Below are positions 43,411 through 51,194 of a stretch of DNA of 54,616 bases, piece by piece. The position numbers were made by a program, and so were the translations under genes. Location of the stretch: assembly GCA_020847555.1 (NCBI GenBank), contig JADLBT010000179.1, forward strand, positions 1 through 54,616. Reading direction: 5' to 3'. The DNA comes from Gemmataceae bacterium. Lineage in GTDB: Bacteria > Planctomycetota > Planctomycetia > Gemmatales > Gemmataceae. Every line of letters begins with the position of its first letter. Positions within the stretch are counted from its first letter, which is position 1. Below the pieces are notes generated by a model. It searched no databases, had not been told where the DNA came from, and saw only the letters and a program-made list of their open reading frames with translations.

Positions 43411-43872
43411 TTATGGAATGATGATCTTGCTCACCTTGGGTTGCTTTGGCCCCTTGGCGGCCTCCGCCGGGACGGTGATATCCTTCGTGGAAGACGAGTC
43501 GGGCAAAACGGCCTCCAGCTCGTAGCGCGCGAACAGCACCCTGGTGGTGATGTCGCTGGACTCCGCCTTGGCCGGCGGGTTGGGATCGATTCCTTCGACG
43601 GCGATGATCACTGGCCCGGCGACGGCGCCCTTGCCGCCGTCGGCAGTGTCGTACTTGCCGTCCTTGATGTCCGCGTAGCCGGTCGTCCCGGTGTTTCCCT
43701 TCGCCCCGTCGGGGAGAAAGTAAACCTTACCGGCCGGAACCGGCTGGCCCTTGAACGTGACGGTCCCGGAGACGCGGTTCCCGCCGCCGCCGCCACACCC
43801 GAGGGCCAGCGACGCCAGCAGCACGGCAGCGATGCAGAGGGGCAGTCCGAGAGAACGTGATCGGCGCAACAT
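43411..43872 (-). CDS. Lipoprotein with transthyretin/carboxypeptidase-regulatory-like domain
   Basis: A 153-residue lipoprotein: a signal sequence with LALGC lipobox and a Gly-rich start, then a small beta-sandwich ([48 protein letters not shown]). This type is a hallmark of planctomycetes and often lies directly after a DUF1559 gene, as here. AGGAGA lies 9 nt before the ATG at 43872. A strong hairpin separates it from the upstream DUF1559 gene. The role is probably structural or adhesive at the cell surface; unknown. Confidence 0.88.
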   Translation of the reverse strand: MLRRSRSLGLPLCIAAVLLASLALGCGGGGGNRVSGTVTFKGQPVPAGKVYFLPDGAKGNTGTTGYADIKDGKYDTADGGKGAVAGPVIIAVEGIDPNPPAKAESSDITTRVLFARYELEAVLPDSSSTKDITVPAEAAKGPKQPKVSKIIIP

Positions 43873-43910
43873 GCACGCATTCTCCTGATGTCCGAGCAAG
43901 AAGCAGAAGA

Positions 43911-43950
43911 GCGGGCGGGACCGCCGGAAAAGTCCGGCGGTCCCGCCCGC
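43911..43950 (-). terminator. Strong hairpin between the DUF1559 and lipoprotein genes
   Basis: A perfect 18-bp stem (43911-43928 with 43933-43950) and a 4-nt loop, AAAG, no U-tract. Located inside a two-gene operon, it could reduce read-through or stabilise the upstream transcript. Confidence 0.6.
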
Positions 43951-43988
43951 CAGCGCGGCGAAGGGACTGCGGCGGCCCGAAGCAGGAA

Positions 43989-44978
43989 CTAGTTGTCGAT
44001 CTGGGCGACCTCGCCCCCGTTCATGCTCGCCATCGCCATGAGCAGGGCAACGGGCGTCGTATCACTCACGAACCGAATCGAGCCGTCGCCGAGGGCGAAG
44101 TTGGCCCCGCCAGTGTGCTCGCTACCGAAGCTGATGGCGTTGAAGTTGTTGCTGCCGTTGTAGAAGGTCGAATTGATGGGGAAATTCACGACCTTGCACG
44201 CCCCGGCGCCGCCGTTGTTGCCGCGGATCCAGGTCCGGTACTGGTTGGTCTGGCCGGCGGGGAGGATCTTTGCGATCTCGCCGACCATGAGGGTGTTCGA
44301 TGCTCCGTCCGTGATGGCCGAGATCTTGACCAGCCGGTTTGTGCTGACGCTGCCGGTCGTCTCACGGTACTGGCTCAGAATGCCGTGGGCCGACCAGGCC
44401 CCGTTCGAGTTGGGGTTGCCCACGGTGTAGTTGTAGGTCGCCCCGTTCACCGTGATGGCGGTCGGGTTCGTGGGAAACCCTGGCCCCATGACGCCGTAGT
44501 AGTGGGTGGACGGATTCCCGGACACGACGCTGTTCGGGTCGGTGTACTGCTTCGGATCGGGACCGGACGGACAGTAGATCGTGGAGACGATGTTCATCGC
44601 CACAGCGGCGTTACCCGCGGTGTTGTAGGCCTGGGCGAAATTGTATCTCTTGTACAGGGCCGTCTGCTCGATGTACGGCAGGGTGTAGACGATCCAGCTC
44701 GTCCCGCGAATGTAGGTCGTGTTGGCGGGCGGATTCGGCTTCGGAAGCACGTTTTCCTCCGCGCCGGGGGGGAACTTCTTGAGAGCGTCGTGGTAGTTGT
44801 GCAGTCCCAGGGCCAGCTGCTTGAGGTTGTTCTGGCACTGGGCGCGATTGGCGGCCTCGCGCACCTTCTGGACGGCCGGCAGGAGCAGGCCGATGAGGAT
44901 GGCGATGATCGCGATCACCACCAACAGTTCGATCAGCGTGAACCCTGTGTGCCGGCGTCGGGGAGAGAATCCCAGCAT
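43989..44978 (-). CDS. DUF1559 protein with type IV pilin-like N-terminus
   Basis: A 329-residue protein. It has a prepilin-type N-terminus (GFTLIELLVVIAIIAILIGLLLPAVQ, about 12-37), so it is likely processed by a prepilin peptidase and inserted as a pseudopilin-like subunit. The DUF1559 body contains the signature ending HTGGANFALGDGSIRFV (the H-X9-DG motif, about 290-307). Planctomycetes carry dozens of these; their function is not established. The ATG at 44978 has GGAGG upstream. It is paired with the lipoprotein gene downstream. Confidence 0.97.
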   Translation of the reverse strand: MLGFSPRRRHTGFTLIELLVVIAIIAILIGLLLPAVQKVREAANRAQCQNNLKQLALGLHNYHDALKKFPPGAEENVLPKPNPPANTTYIRGTSWIVYTLPYIEQTALYKRYNFAQAYNTAGNAAVAMNIVSTIYCPSGPDPKQYTDPNSVVSGNPSTHYYGVMGPGFPTNPTAITVNGATYNYTVGNPNSNGAWSAHGILSQYRETTGSVSTNRLVKISAITDGASNTLMVGEIAKILPAGQTNQYRTWIRGNNGGAGACKVVNFPINSTFYNGSNNFNAISFGSEHTGGANFALGDGSIRFVSDTTPVALLMAMASMNGGEVAQIDN

Positions 44979-45276
44979 GTAGACCTCCGTACACGGAACG
45001 AGACGAGAACTGCCGATCGGCAGGAACGAGAAGCCACCAGGACGATTCGGAGTAAATGTTCGGCGAATAGACCTAGCTCAGAATCAAACTGTATGAGAAT
45101 AAATTAACATTTACTGGGGCGCGCAAGGCTGGCGGGAAGCCCATTAATCGTCAATGTATCACCTTAAAATGAGAATGTCATGATGAAAGCCTAATAAACA
45201 TGAAATTCTGGTCCGGTCTTCCAGATACTCGGCCCGATTTCCAGTCGGGGCTGTCGGTCGTATGGTAAGCTCCGCC
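44979..45276. other. Intergenic region between divergent genes
   Basis: These 298 bp lie between the DUF1559 gene (minus) and the threonine dehydrogenase gene (plus). The part at 45050-45200 is AT-richer than the rest of the window and probably holds promoters, but I see no well-formed pair of hexamers and no hairpin. Confidence 0.45.
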
Positions 45277-46302
45277 ATGACACCCCGAACCATTTTGATC
45301 ACTGGCGCCATTGGTGAGATCGGCCACGGGCTGATTACCCGCCTGAGCGAGCAGGGCCGCGACCGCATCCTGGCGCTGGACCTTCATGCGCCGGCGGACG
45401 AGTTGCGGGTCCGCTGCTATCGCTCGATCACCGGAGACATCGCCGACACGGCGCTGCTGGAAAACCTCGCCGCCGCCTATGACCTCGACGCCATTTACCA
45501 CCTGGCGGCCCTGCTGTCCACCAAGTCAGAACGGCAGCCGCGCCTTGCTCACCGCGTCAACGTGGACGGCACACTGAACCTGCTCGAACTCGGTGTCGGC
45601 CAGGCCCGGCAGCAGGGGCGCGCGATCAAGTTCCTCTATCCCAGTTCGGTCGCCGTCTACGGTCTGCCGGACCTGCCGACCAAGCAGCAGGCCCAGCGCG
45701 TCAAGGAGGACGAATGGTGCGAGCCGACCACGATGTACGGCATCAACAAGCTCTACTGCGAACGCCTCGGCCGGTACTACGCTCGCTACTACCGGCAGCT
45801 CGACGTGCAGGAAACGGCCGGGCGCCTCGACTTCCGGGGGCTCCGGTTTCCGGGGCTGATCAGCGCCCAGACGGTGCCGAGCGGCGGGACCAGCGACTAC
45901 GCCCCCGAGATGCTGCACGCCGCCGCGGCGCGCAAGCCCTACGCCTGCTTCGTGCGGGAGGACACCCGGATCCCGTTCATGGCGATGCCCGACGCGGTCG
46001 AGGCGCTGCTGCGCCTGGAGGCGGCCCCGGCTGCGCGCCTGACGCGCGAGGTTTACAATATCGGCAGCTTCAACCCGTCGGCGGGCGAGTTCCTCGCGCG
46101 CGTCCGCCGGGCGTTCCCGGACGCCGCGGTCACCTTCGCGCCGGACCAGAAGCGGCAGCACATCGTGGACAGCTGGCCGCAGGACGTGGACGACTCGGCC
46201 GCGCGTGCCGACTGGGGCTGGAGCCCGCTGTACGACCAGGAGCGTGCCTTCGATGAGTACCTCATCCCGGCGGTGACGGCGCGCTACCGCGACGGCCGCT
46301 GA
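45277..46302 (+). CDS. SDR-type L-threonine 3-dehydrogenase
   Basis: A 341-residue extended short-chain dehydrogenase. The NAD-binding motif is at the start ([14 protein letters not shown]), followed by the catalytic YGINKLYCE (YxxxK). The segment [28 protein letters not shown]...[21 protein letters not shown] is characteristic of the GalE-like threonine dehydrogenases, which oxidise L-threonine to 2-amino-3-ketobutyrate. Kbl (42045-43232) uses that product, supporting the assignment. I chose the ATG at 45277; an in-frame ATG lies at 45262. Neither has a clear ribosome binding site. Confidence 0.88.
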   Translation: MTPRTILITGAIGEIGHGLITRLSEQGRDRILALDLHAPADELRVRCYRSITGDIADTALLENLAAAYDLDAIYHLAALLSTKSERQPRLAHRVNVDGTLNLLELGVGQARQQGRAIKFLYPSSVAVYGLPDLPTKQQAQRVKEDEWCEPTTMYGINKLYCERLGRYYARYYRQLDVQETAGRLDFRGLRFPGLISAQTVPSGGTSDYAPEMLHAAAARKPYACFVREDTRIPFMAMPDAVEALLRLEAAPAARLTREVYNIGSFNPSAGEFLARVRRAFPDAAVTFAPDQKRQHIVDSWPQDVDDSAARADWGWSPLYDQERAFDEYLIPAVTARYRDGR

Positions 46303-46368
46303 TCGCGGTGGTGGCGTTCCTGGCGTCGCCAGCGGCGCGGAACATCACCGGCCAGGCAGGGGCCAGGT

Positions 46369-46406
46369 TTTCAAAGCCCACGGAACGCGACCCGTGGGCT
46401 TTGAAA
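46369..46406. repeat. Palindromic repeat, family D (full copy)
   Basis: Perfect 15-bp arms, TTTCAAAGCCCACGG (46369-46383) and CCGTGGGCTTTGAAA (46392-46406), with an 8-nt loop, between the threonine dehydrogenase and argH genes. Confidence 0.8.
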
Positions 46407-46471
46407 GACCCCATTGGCACGGCAACTTCTCCCCTGCACCAGGGACATTGTGGACGGACCAAGGAGTCATC

Positions 46472-47851
46472 GTGAGTCAGAAAACCTGGGGCGGGCGGTT
46501 CAGCGGCGAGACGGACAATCGGGTCGAGGCGTTTACCGAGTCGATCACCTTCGACCGCCGCCTTTACCGCCAGGACGTTGCCGCCAGCAAGGCCCATGCC
46601 CGCATGCTCGCCGAGGTCGGCCTGCTGACGGCGGACGAGGCCGCACGCATCGCGACAACCCTCGACGTCATCGCGGCCGAGATCGAGCGCGGCGAGTTCC
46701 CCTTCTCGGTCAAGCTGGAGGACATCCACACCCACATCGAGCGGGCGCTGATCGAGCGCCTGGGCGACGTCGGCCGCAAGCTCCATACCGGCCGCAGCCG
46801 CAACGATCAGATCGCGACTGACGTCAAGCTGTGGGTGCGCGACGCCATCGACGAGATGGATGGCCGGCTCCTCGAACTGCAGCGTGCCCTGCTCGCCGGC
46901 GCCGAGCGTGACCGCGCCGTGGTCCTGCCGGGGTACACGCACCTGCAGCGCGCCCAGCCGGTTCTCGCCGCCCACTACTTCCTGGCCTACGTCGAGAAGT
47001 ACCAGCGCGACCGCGACCGGCTCGCCGACTGCCGCCGGCGCGTCAACGTCCTGCCGCTGGGCGCCGCGGCCCTGGCCGGGACGTCCCTGCCGATCGACCG
47101 CGAGAGCGTGCGCCGCCAGCTCGGCTTCGACACCCTGGCCCGCAACAGCCTGGACGTGTCGAGCGACCGCGACTTCCTCCTGGAGTACGTCTTCGACCTG
47201 GCCGCCGTCGCCCTGCATCTGAGCGGGTGGGCGGAGGAGTGGATCCTGTGGTCCACGACCGAGTTCAACTTCGTGGCGCTGCCGGACGCCTTCTGTACCG
47301 GCTCGAGCATCATGCCGCACAAGAAGAACCCGGACGTGCTCGAACTCATCCGCGGCAAGACGGCCCGGGTGGTCGGCGACCTGCACCAGCTGATGATGCT
47401 GGTGAAGGGGCTGCCGCTGGCGTACAACCGCGACCTGCAGGAGGACAAGGTCGCTCTGTTCGACGCTCACGACACCGTCGCCGCGTCGCTGGAGCTGGCC
47501 GCCGCCCTGGTGCGTGAGACGCGCCTCAACCGGGACGCGATCGCCGCCCGGCTGGAGGACGGCTACCTGGACGCGACAACGTTCATGGAGCTGCTGATCG
47601 CGCGCGGCGTACCGATGCGGGCGGCTCACGAGGCGGTCGGCCGGCTGGTGCGGACGTGCGAGGAGCGCCGCTGCCGGCTTGCGGACCTCCCGGCCGAGGT
47701 GTACGATGCGGTCCGCCCGGGGCTGGGCGCGGAGGTGTACAACGTACTCGGGGTGAGCAACGCGCTGGCGGCGTTCCGCAGCGTTGGCTCGACAGCCCCG
47801 GCGGAGGTCGCGAAGCAGCTCGCGTACTGGGGCAGCCAGCTGGCTCCGTGA
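46472..47851 (+). CDS. argH: Argininosuccinate lyase
   Basis: A 459-residue enzyme that splits argininosuccinate into arginine and fumarate, the last step of arginine synthesis. The family signature [12 protein letters not shown] is present, as are [10 protein letters not shown] at the start, [13 protein letters not shown] and [12 protein letters not shown]. The start is GTG at 46472, six bases after AAGGAG; this matches the usual start of ArgH better than the ATG at 46394, which would read through the palindromic repeat. The FHA protein gene begins 18 bp downstream. Confidence 0.98.
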   Translation: MSQKTWGGRFSGETDNRVEAFTESITFDRRLYRQDVAASKAHARMLAEVGLLTADEAARIATTLDVIAAEIERGEFPFSVKLEDIHTHIERALIERLGDVGRKLHTGRSRNDQIATDVKLWVRDAIDEMDGRLLELQRALLAGAERDRAVVLPGYTHLQRAQPVLAAHYFLAYVEKYQRDRDRLADCRRRVNVLPLGAAALAGTSLPIDRESVRRQLGFDTLARNSLDVSSDRDFLLEYVFDLAAVALHLSGWAEEWILWSTTEFNFVALPDAFCTGSSIMPHKKNPDVLELIRGKTARVVGDLHQLMMLVKGLPLAYNRDLQEDKVALFDAHDTVAASLELAAALVRETRLNRDAIAARLEDGYLDATTFMELLIARGVPMRAAHEAVGRLVRTCEERRCRLADLPAEVYDAVRPGLGAEVYNVLGVSNALAAFRSVGSTAPAEVAKQLAYWGSQLAP

Positions 47852-47869
47852 CGCGGCGGGAGGGGCGGC

Positions 47870-49492
47870 ATGGCATTCCTCGTCGTGGCGCGCGGACCGG
47901 AGCCGGGGCGCGTCATCTTGTTGATCCAGCGCGAGGTCGTCCTGGGGCGGGGGGCGGATTGCGACGCCGTTCTGAAGAGTATGGTCGTCGGCCGGCAGCA
48001 TGCCCGCGTCGTCCGCGAGGGCGAGGTCCACGTCCTGGAGGATCTGGACAGCCGCGGCAGCACCTACGTGAACGACCAGCGTGCCCCCGACCGGACCCGG
48101 CTCCGGAACGGCGACGTGATCAGGCTCGGCGACTACCAGCTGGTCTACCACGAGGAGCCCGCGGCCGAGGACGGGGAGGAGATCGTCGAGGCGACGGTCC
48201 ACGAGCAGTCGTTCTGCGGGCCGCCGGTCCAGGGTGTGCTGGGCCAGCGTCCCCCGACGGAGGCGCCGAAAGGGGTCTCGCAGGGACTCCTCCAGCTGGC
48301 CCAGCAGCTGATGGCGGCGGAGGAACTCGACCGGCTGCTCGGCCGGGCCGCGGGCGCGCTGCTTGACCTGTTTTCGCAGGCCGACCGCTGCTTCATCCTT
48401 CTGCCGGGGCGGCCCGGCGAGCCGCTCGTCCCGCGGGTCGTGCGCGCCCGTCGGGCGGTCGCCATGCCGGCCCGGGTCAGCCGGAAGCTGATTGCCCGGT
48501 GCGTCGAGTCCGGCCGGGTGGTGCTCGCGGAGGGGACTTACGGCGGCCCGCCGGCGCGCTGGCGGTCGCTGCTTTCCGCCCCGCTGCGGGTGGGCCGCAC
48601 GCCCGCCCTGGGCGCCCTCCAGCTCGACACCCAGGACTGGGTCAGGCCGTTCGTCCGGGCCGATCTGGAAATCCTCGGCGAGGCGGCCATCCTGATCGCC
48701 CTCGCGGTGCAGGCGGCGCGCTGGCGTGACGACCAGCGTGAGCAGGCGCGCCTGGAGGTCGAGCTGCGCCTGGCCCGGTCGATCCAGCGATCCTTCCAGC
48801 CGCGGCGCTTTCCCGGCGTCCCCGGGTACGACCTGTTTTGTCATGTTGAGCCGGCGCCGGGCAGGGGCGGGTTGCACGACGTGTTCTCGCTGCCCGGCGG
48901 ACGGGTCGGCCTGCTGGTGGGCGAGGTCGGGGGTCGCGGTTTTCCCGCCGCCCTGCTCGCAGCCCGCCTCGGGATCGATGCGCGACTCGCTCTGATAGAC
49001 GATCCGGACGATCCGGCCCGGGCGCTCGGCCGCGTCAACGAGGTCGCGACCGCTGGCTCCCTCGACCGCGTCCTGAACCTCGTCGCCGGCACCCTCGAAC
49101 CGACGCGCCACGCCTGTACTCTGGCGGTGGCCGGGCACACTCCTCCGCTGCTGTACCGTCACGCGGGCCGGACCCTTCGCGACGCCGTCGCGCCGGATCA
49201 GGTCGCCCCCGCGCTGGGTATTCGGAAGAATTGGAAGGGGGCGGCGGTGACAGTCGCCCTGGCACCCGGGGACTGCCTGCTGGTGGCAAGCGAGGGGGTC
49301 GCCGGCCCGATCGGCCGCAAGGGCGACCTGTTTCAGGCGGATGCCTTCCGCGCCGCCGCGGCGGGCGGCGGCACGGTCGCCGCGCTGCTGCAGCGCGTCG
49401 TGCAGGCCGTCCACGACCGCCTGGGCGGGGCAGTGCCCAGCGAAGATCTGACGGTGATCTGCCTCGGCCGGCCGCTCGTCTCGGCAGGTTAG
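47870..49492 (+). CDS. FHA-GAF protein with degenerate PP2C/SpoIIE domain
   Basis: A 540-residue protein. The FHA domain (1-95) has LGRG, GRQHARVV and SRGSTYVND, which bind phosphothreonine peptides. A GAF-like domain follows (about 145-290, SQADRCFILLPGRPG...LGALQLDT), then a coiled coil and a SpoIIE/RsbU-type phosphatase fold (about 300-535). Its metal-binding motifs are altered: the usual GGDFYD is GGLHDVF, DVSGHG is EVGGRG, and the late TDG is SEG. It may thus be an inactive, binding-only phosphatase. GGGAGGGG precedes the ATG at 47870. It is downstream of argH and probably in the same transcript; a functional link is not evident. Confidence 0.88.
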   Translation: MAFLVVARGPEPGRVILLIQREVVLGRGADCDAVLKSMVVGRQHARVVREGEVHVLEDLDSRGSTYVNDQRAPDRTRLRNGDVIRLGDYQLVYHEEPAAEDGEEIVEATVHEQSFCGPPVQGVLGQRPPTEAPKGVSQGLLQLAQQLMAAEELDRLLGRAAGALLDLFSQADRCFILLPGRPGEPLVPRVVRARRAVAMPARVSRKLIARCVESGRVVLAEGTYGGPPARWRSLLSAPLRVGRTPALGALQLDTQDWVRPFVRADLEILGEAAILIALAVQAARWRDDQREQARLEVELRLARSIQRSFQPRRFPGVPGYDLFCHVEPAPGRGGLHDVFSLPGGRVGLLVGEVGGRGFPAALLAARLGIDARLALIDDPDDPARALGRVNEVATAGSLDRVLNLVAGTLEPTRHACTLAVAGHTPPLLYRHAGRTLRDAVAPDQVAPALGIRKNWKGAAVTVALAPGDCLLVASEGVAGPIGRKGDLFQADAFRAAAAGGGTVAALLQRVVQAVHDRLGGAVPSEDLTVICLGRPLVSAG

Positions 49493-49807
49493 TACAAGTT
49501 CCAGGAGGAGGGTGTGCAATGGGCTGTGGCAAGCCCACGGGACGCCATCCGTGGGCTTTACGTGGTCCTCCTGCCGTTCGGGCCTTCCGACCTGTACCGC
49601 CCGCACCAATCCGCGCTCTCCTGACGTTCCGGCCGAAGGCGCCGGCGGCGCCCGCCAGGGAAAGCCGGCGCCGGCCGACATGCCCCCCGCTCGCCCGCGC
49701 GACATGGACAAACCCCGTCCGTCGATTGATAATCAAGAAATCGTCCCGCGAGGGCCGCAAAGGCTGCGCCCGGGGCGGACGAACGCGACCCCGACGGATC
49801 CGCACTC
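49493..49807. other. Intergenic region with family D palindrome
   Basis: These 315 bp before lysA contain the family D palindrome at 49531-49558. The rest has no protein-like open frame and no recognisable promoter pair. Confidence 0.5.
49531..49558. repeat. Palindromic repeat, family D
   Basis: Perfect 10-bp arms, AAGCCCACGG (49531-49540) and CCGTGGGCTT (49549-49558), downstream of the FHA protein gene; same core as 46369-46406. Confidence 0.75.
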
Positions 49808-51091
49808 ATGGATCACTTTGCCTACCGCAACCGCACCCTCCACTGCGAGGACGTTCCCATTCCGGAGTTGGCCCGGGTGTACGACACGCCCCTGTATGTC
49901 TACAGCAAGAACACCCTGCTCCACCACCTTCGCCAGCTTCAGCGCGCGTTCGCCGCGGTGTCGCCGCTCATCTGCTACAGCATCAAGACCAACAGTAACC
50001 TCAGCATCTGCCGGCTGATGGCGGAGAGCGGGTCCGGATTCGATGTCACCAGCGGCGGGGAGTTGTACCGCGCCCTGCAGGCCGGCGGCACCGGCGATCG
50101 GATCGTCTTCGCGGGCGTCGGCAAGACCGACCGGGAGATGCGCTACGCCCTGGACAGCGGCGTGTTCCTGTTCAACGTCGAGAGCGAGGGGGAATTGCTC
50201 GCCCTGGCCGACGTGGCCCGGTCGGCCGGCAAGGTCGCCAGCGCCGCCCTGCGCGTCAACCCCGACCTGCCGCCCAAGACGCACGCCAAGACCGACACGT
50301 CCGTCAAGGGCGTCAAGTTCGGCCTGGACATCGATACTGTCCTCGAGTTCGCCCAGAAGATGGTGGACCACCCGCACGTGCGCATCGCCGGGCTGCACAT
50401 GCACCTGGGCTCGCCAATCCTCTCGACCGCGCCGTACCAGCAGGGCGTCGCGAAGGGCCTGGCGCTGATCGAGCAGCTTCGCAAGCAGGGGCACCGGATC
50501 GAGTACCTGAACATGGGCGGCGGGTTCGGCATCCACTACCGCAAGCAGGAAGCGCTACCAGCCGACGCATTCGCCGAGGTGATTGTCCCGGCCGTCAAGG
50601 CGTCCGGATGCAAGCTGATCCTCGAACCGGGCCGGTTCGTCGTCGGCAACGCGGGTCTGCTCGTCAGCCGCGTGATCTACACGAAGGAGTCGGGCGGCAA
50701 GCATTTCGTGATCCAGGATGCCGCCATGAACGACCTGATCCGGCCGACGCTGTACGACTCGTTCCACCGCATCTGGCCAGTCCAGCCGGCAGCCAAGTTC
50801 CCAGCGCCGCCGGAGGATTACGAAGCGGACATCCCCGGCACAGTGCGCCACGATGTAGTCGGGCCGGTGTGCGAGTCCGGCGATTTCCTGGCGAAGGATC
50901 GCCGACTGCCGCCGCTGCAGCGCGGCGATCTGCTGGCGACGTTCAGCGCCGGCGCCTACGGCATGGCCATGAGTTCCAACTACAACAGCCGGCTGCGCGC
51001 CGCCGAGGTGCTCGTGGACGGATCCCGGCACCGGCTCATCCGCCGCCGCGAAACCTTTGAAGACCTTGTCCGGACGGAAGTTGAAGTGTAG
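49808..51091 (+). CDS. lysA: Diaminopimelate decarboxylase
   Basis: A 427-residue PLP enzyme that converts meso-diaminopimelate to lysine. The PLP lysine is Lys60 in CYSIKTNSN. Other family segments: GFDVTSGGELYRAL, GLHMHLGSPI, NMGGGFGIHY, EPGRFVVGNAG and, at the C-terminus, GPVCESGDFLAKDR and FSAGAYGMAMSSNYNSR (substrate and PLP contacts). CESGD marks it as a diaminopimelate rather than ornithine or arginine decarboxylase. The ATG at 49808 lacks a strong ribosome binding site, but homology starts there. Confidence 0.97.
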   Translation: MDHFAYRNRTLHCEDVPIPELARVYDTPLYVYSKNTLLHHLRQLQRAFAAVSPLICYSIKTNSNLSICRLMAESGSGFDVTSGGELYRALQAGGTGDRIVFAGVGKTDREMRYALDSGVFLFNVESEGELLALADVARSAGKVASAALRVNPDLPPKTHAKTDTSVKGVKFGLDIDTVLEFAQKMVDHPHVRIAGLHMHLGSPILSTAPYQQGVAKGLALIEQLRKQGHRIEYLNMGGGFGIHYRKQEALPADAFAEVIVPAVKASGCKLILEPGRFVVGNAGLLVSRVIYTKESGGKHFVIQDAAMNDLIRPTLYDSFHRIWPVQPAAKFPAPPEDYEADIPGTVRHDVVGPVCESGDFLAKDRRLPPLQRGDLLATFSAGAYGMAMSSNYNSRLRAAEVLVDGSRHRLIRRRETFEDLVRTEVEV

Positions 51092-51103
51092 GGGCGCCAT
51101 CCA

Positions 51104-51162
51104 ACCAGCCCGGAGTGCCGGTGCCGGGCCTGTCGCGCCCGGCGCTGGCACTCCGGGTTGGT
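51104..51162. repeat. Palindromic repeat, family E (large copy)
   Basis: Arms of about 26 bp (51104-51129 and 51137-51162) pair with a few mismatches; the core is GGAGTGCC and GGCACTCC. It lies in the 103-bp gap between lysA and the HEAT-type gene and may end the lysA transcript. Related to 4431-4460. Confidence 0.7.
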
Positions 51163-51194
51163 CCGACGGCACCCGCAAGAGGAGGCATCCCATC

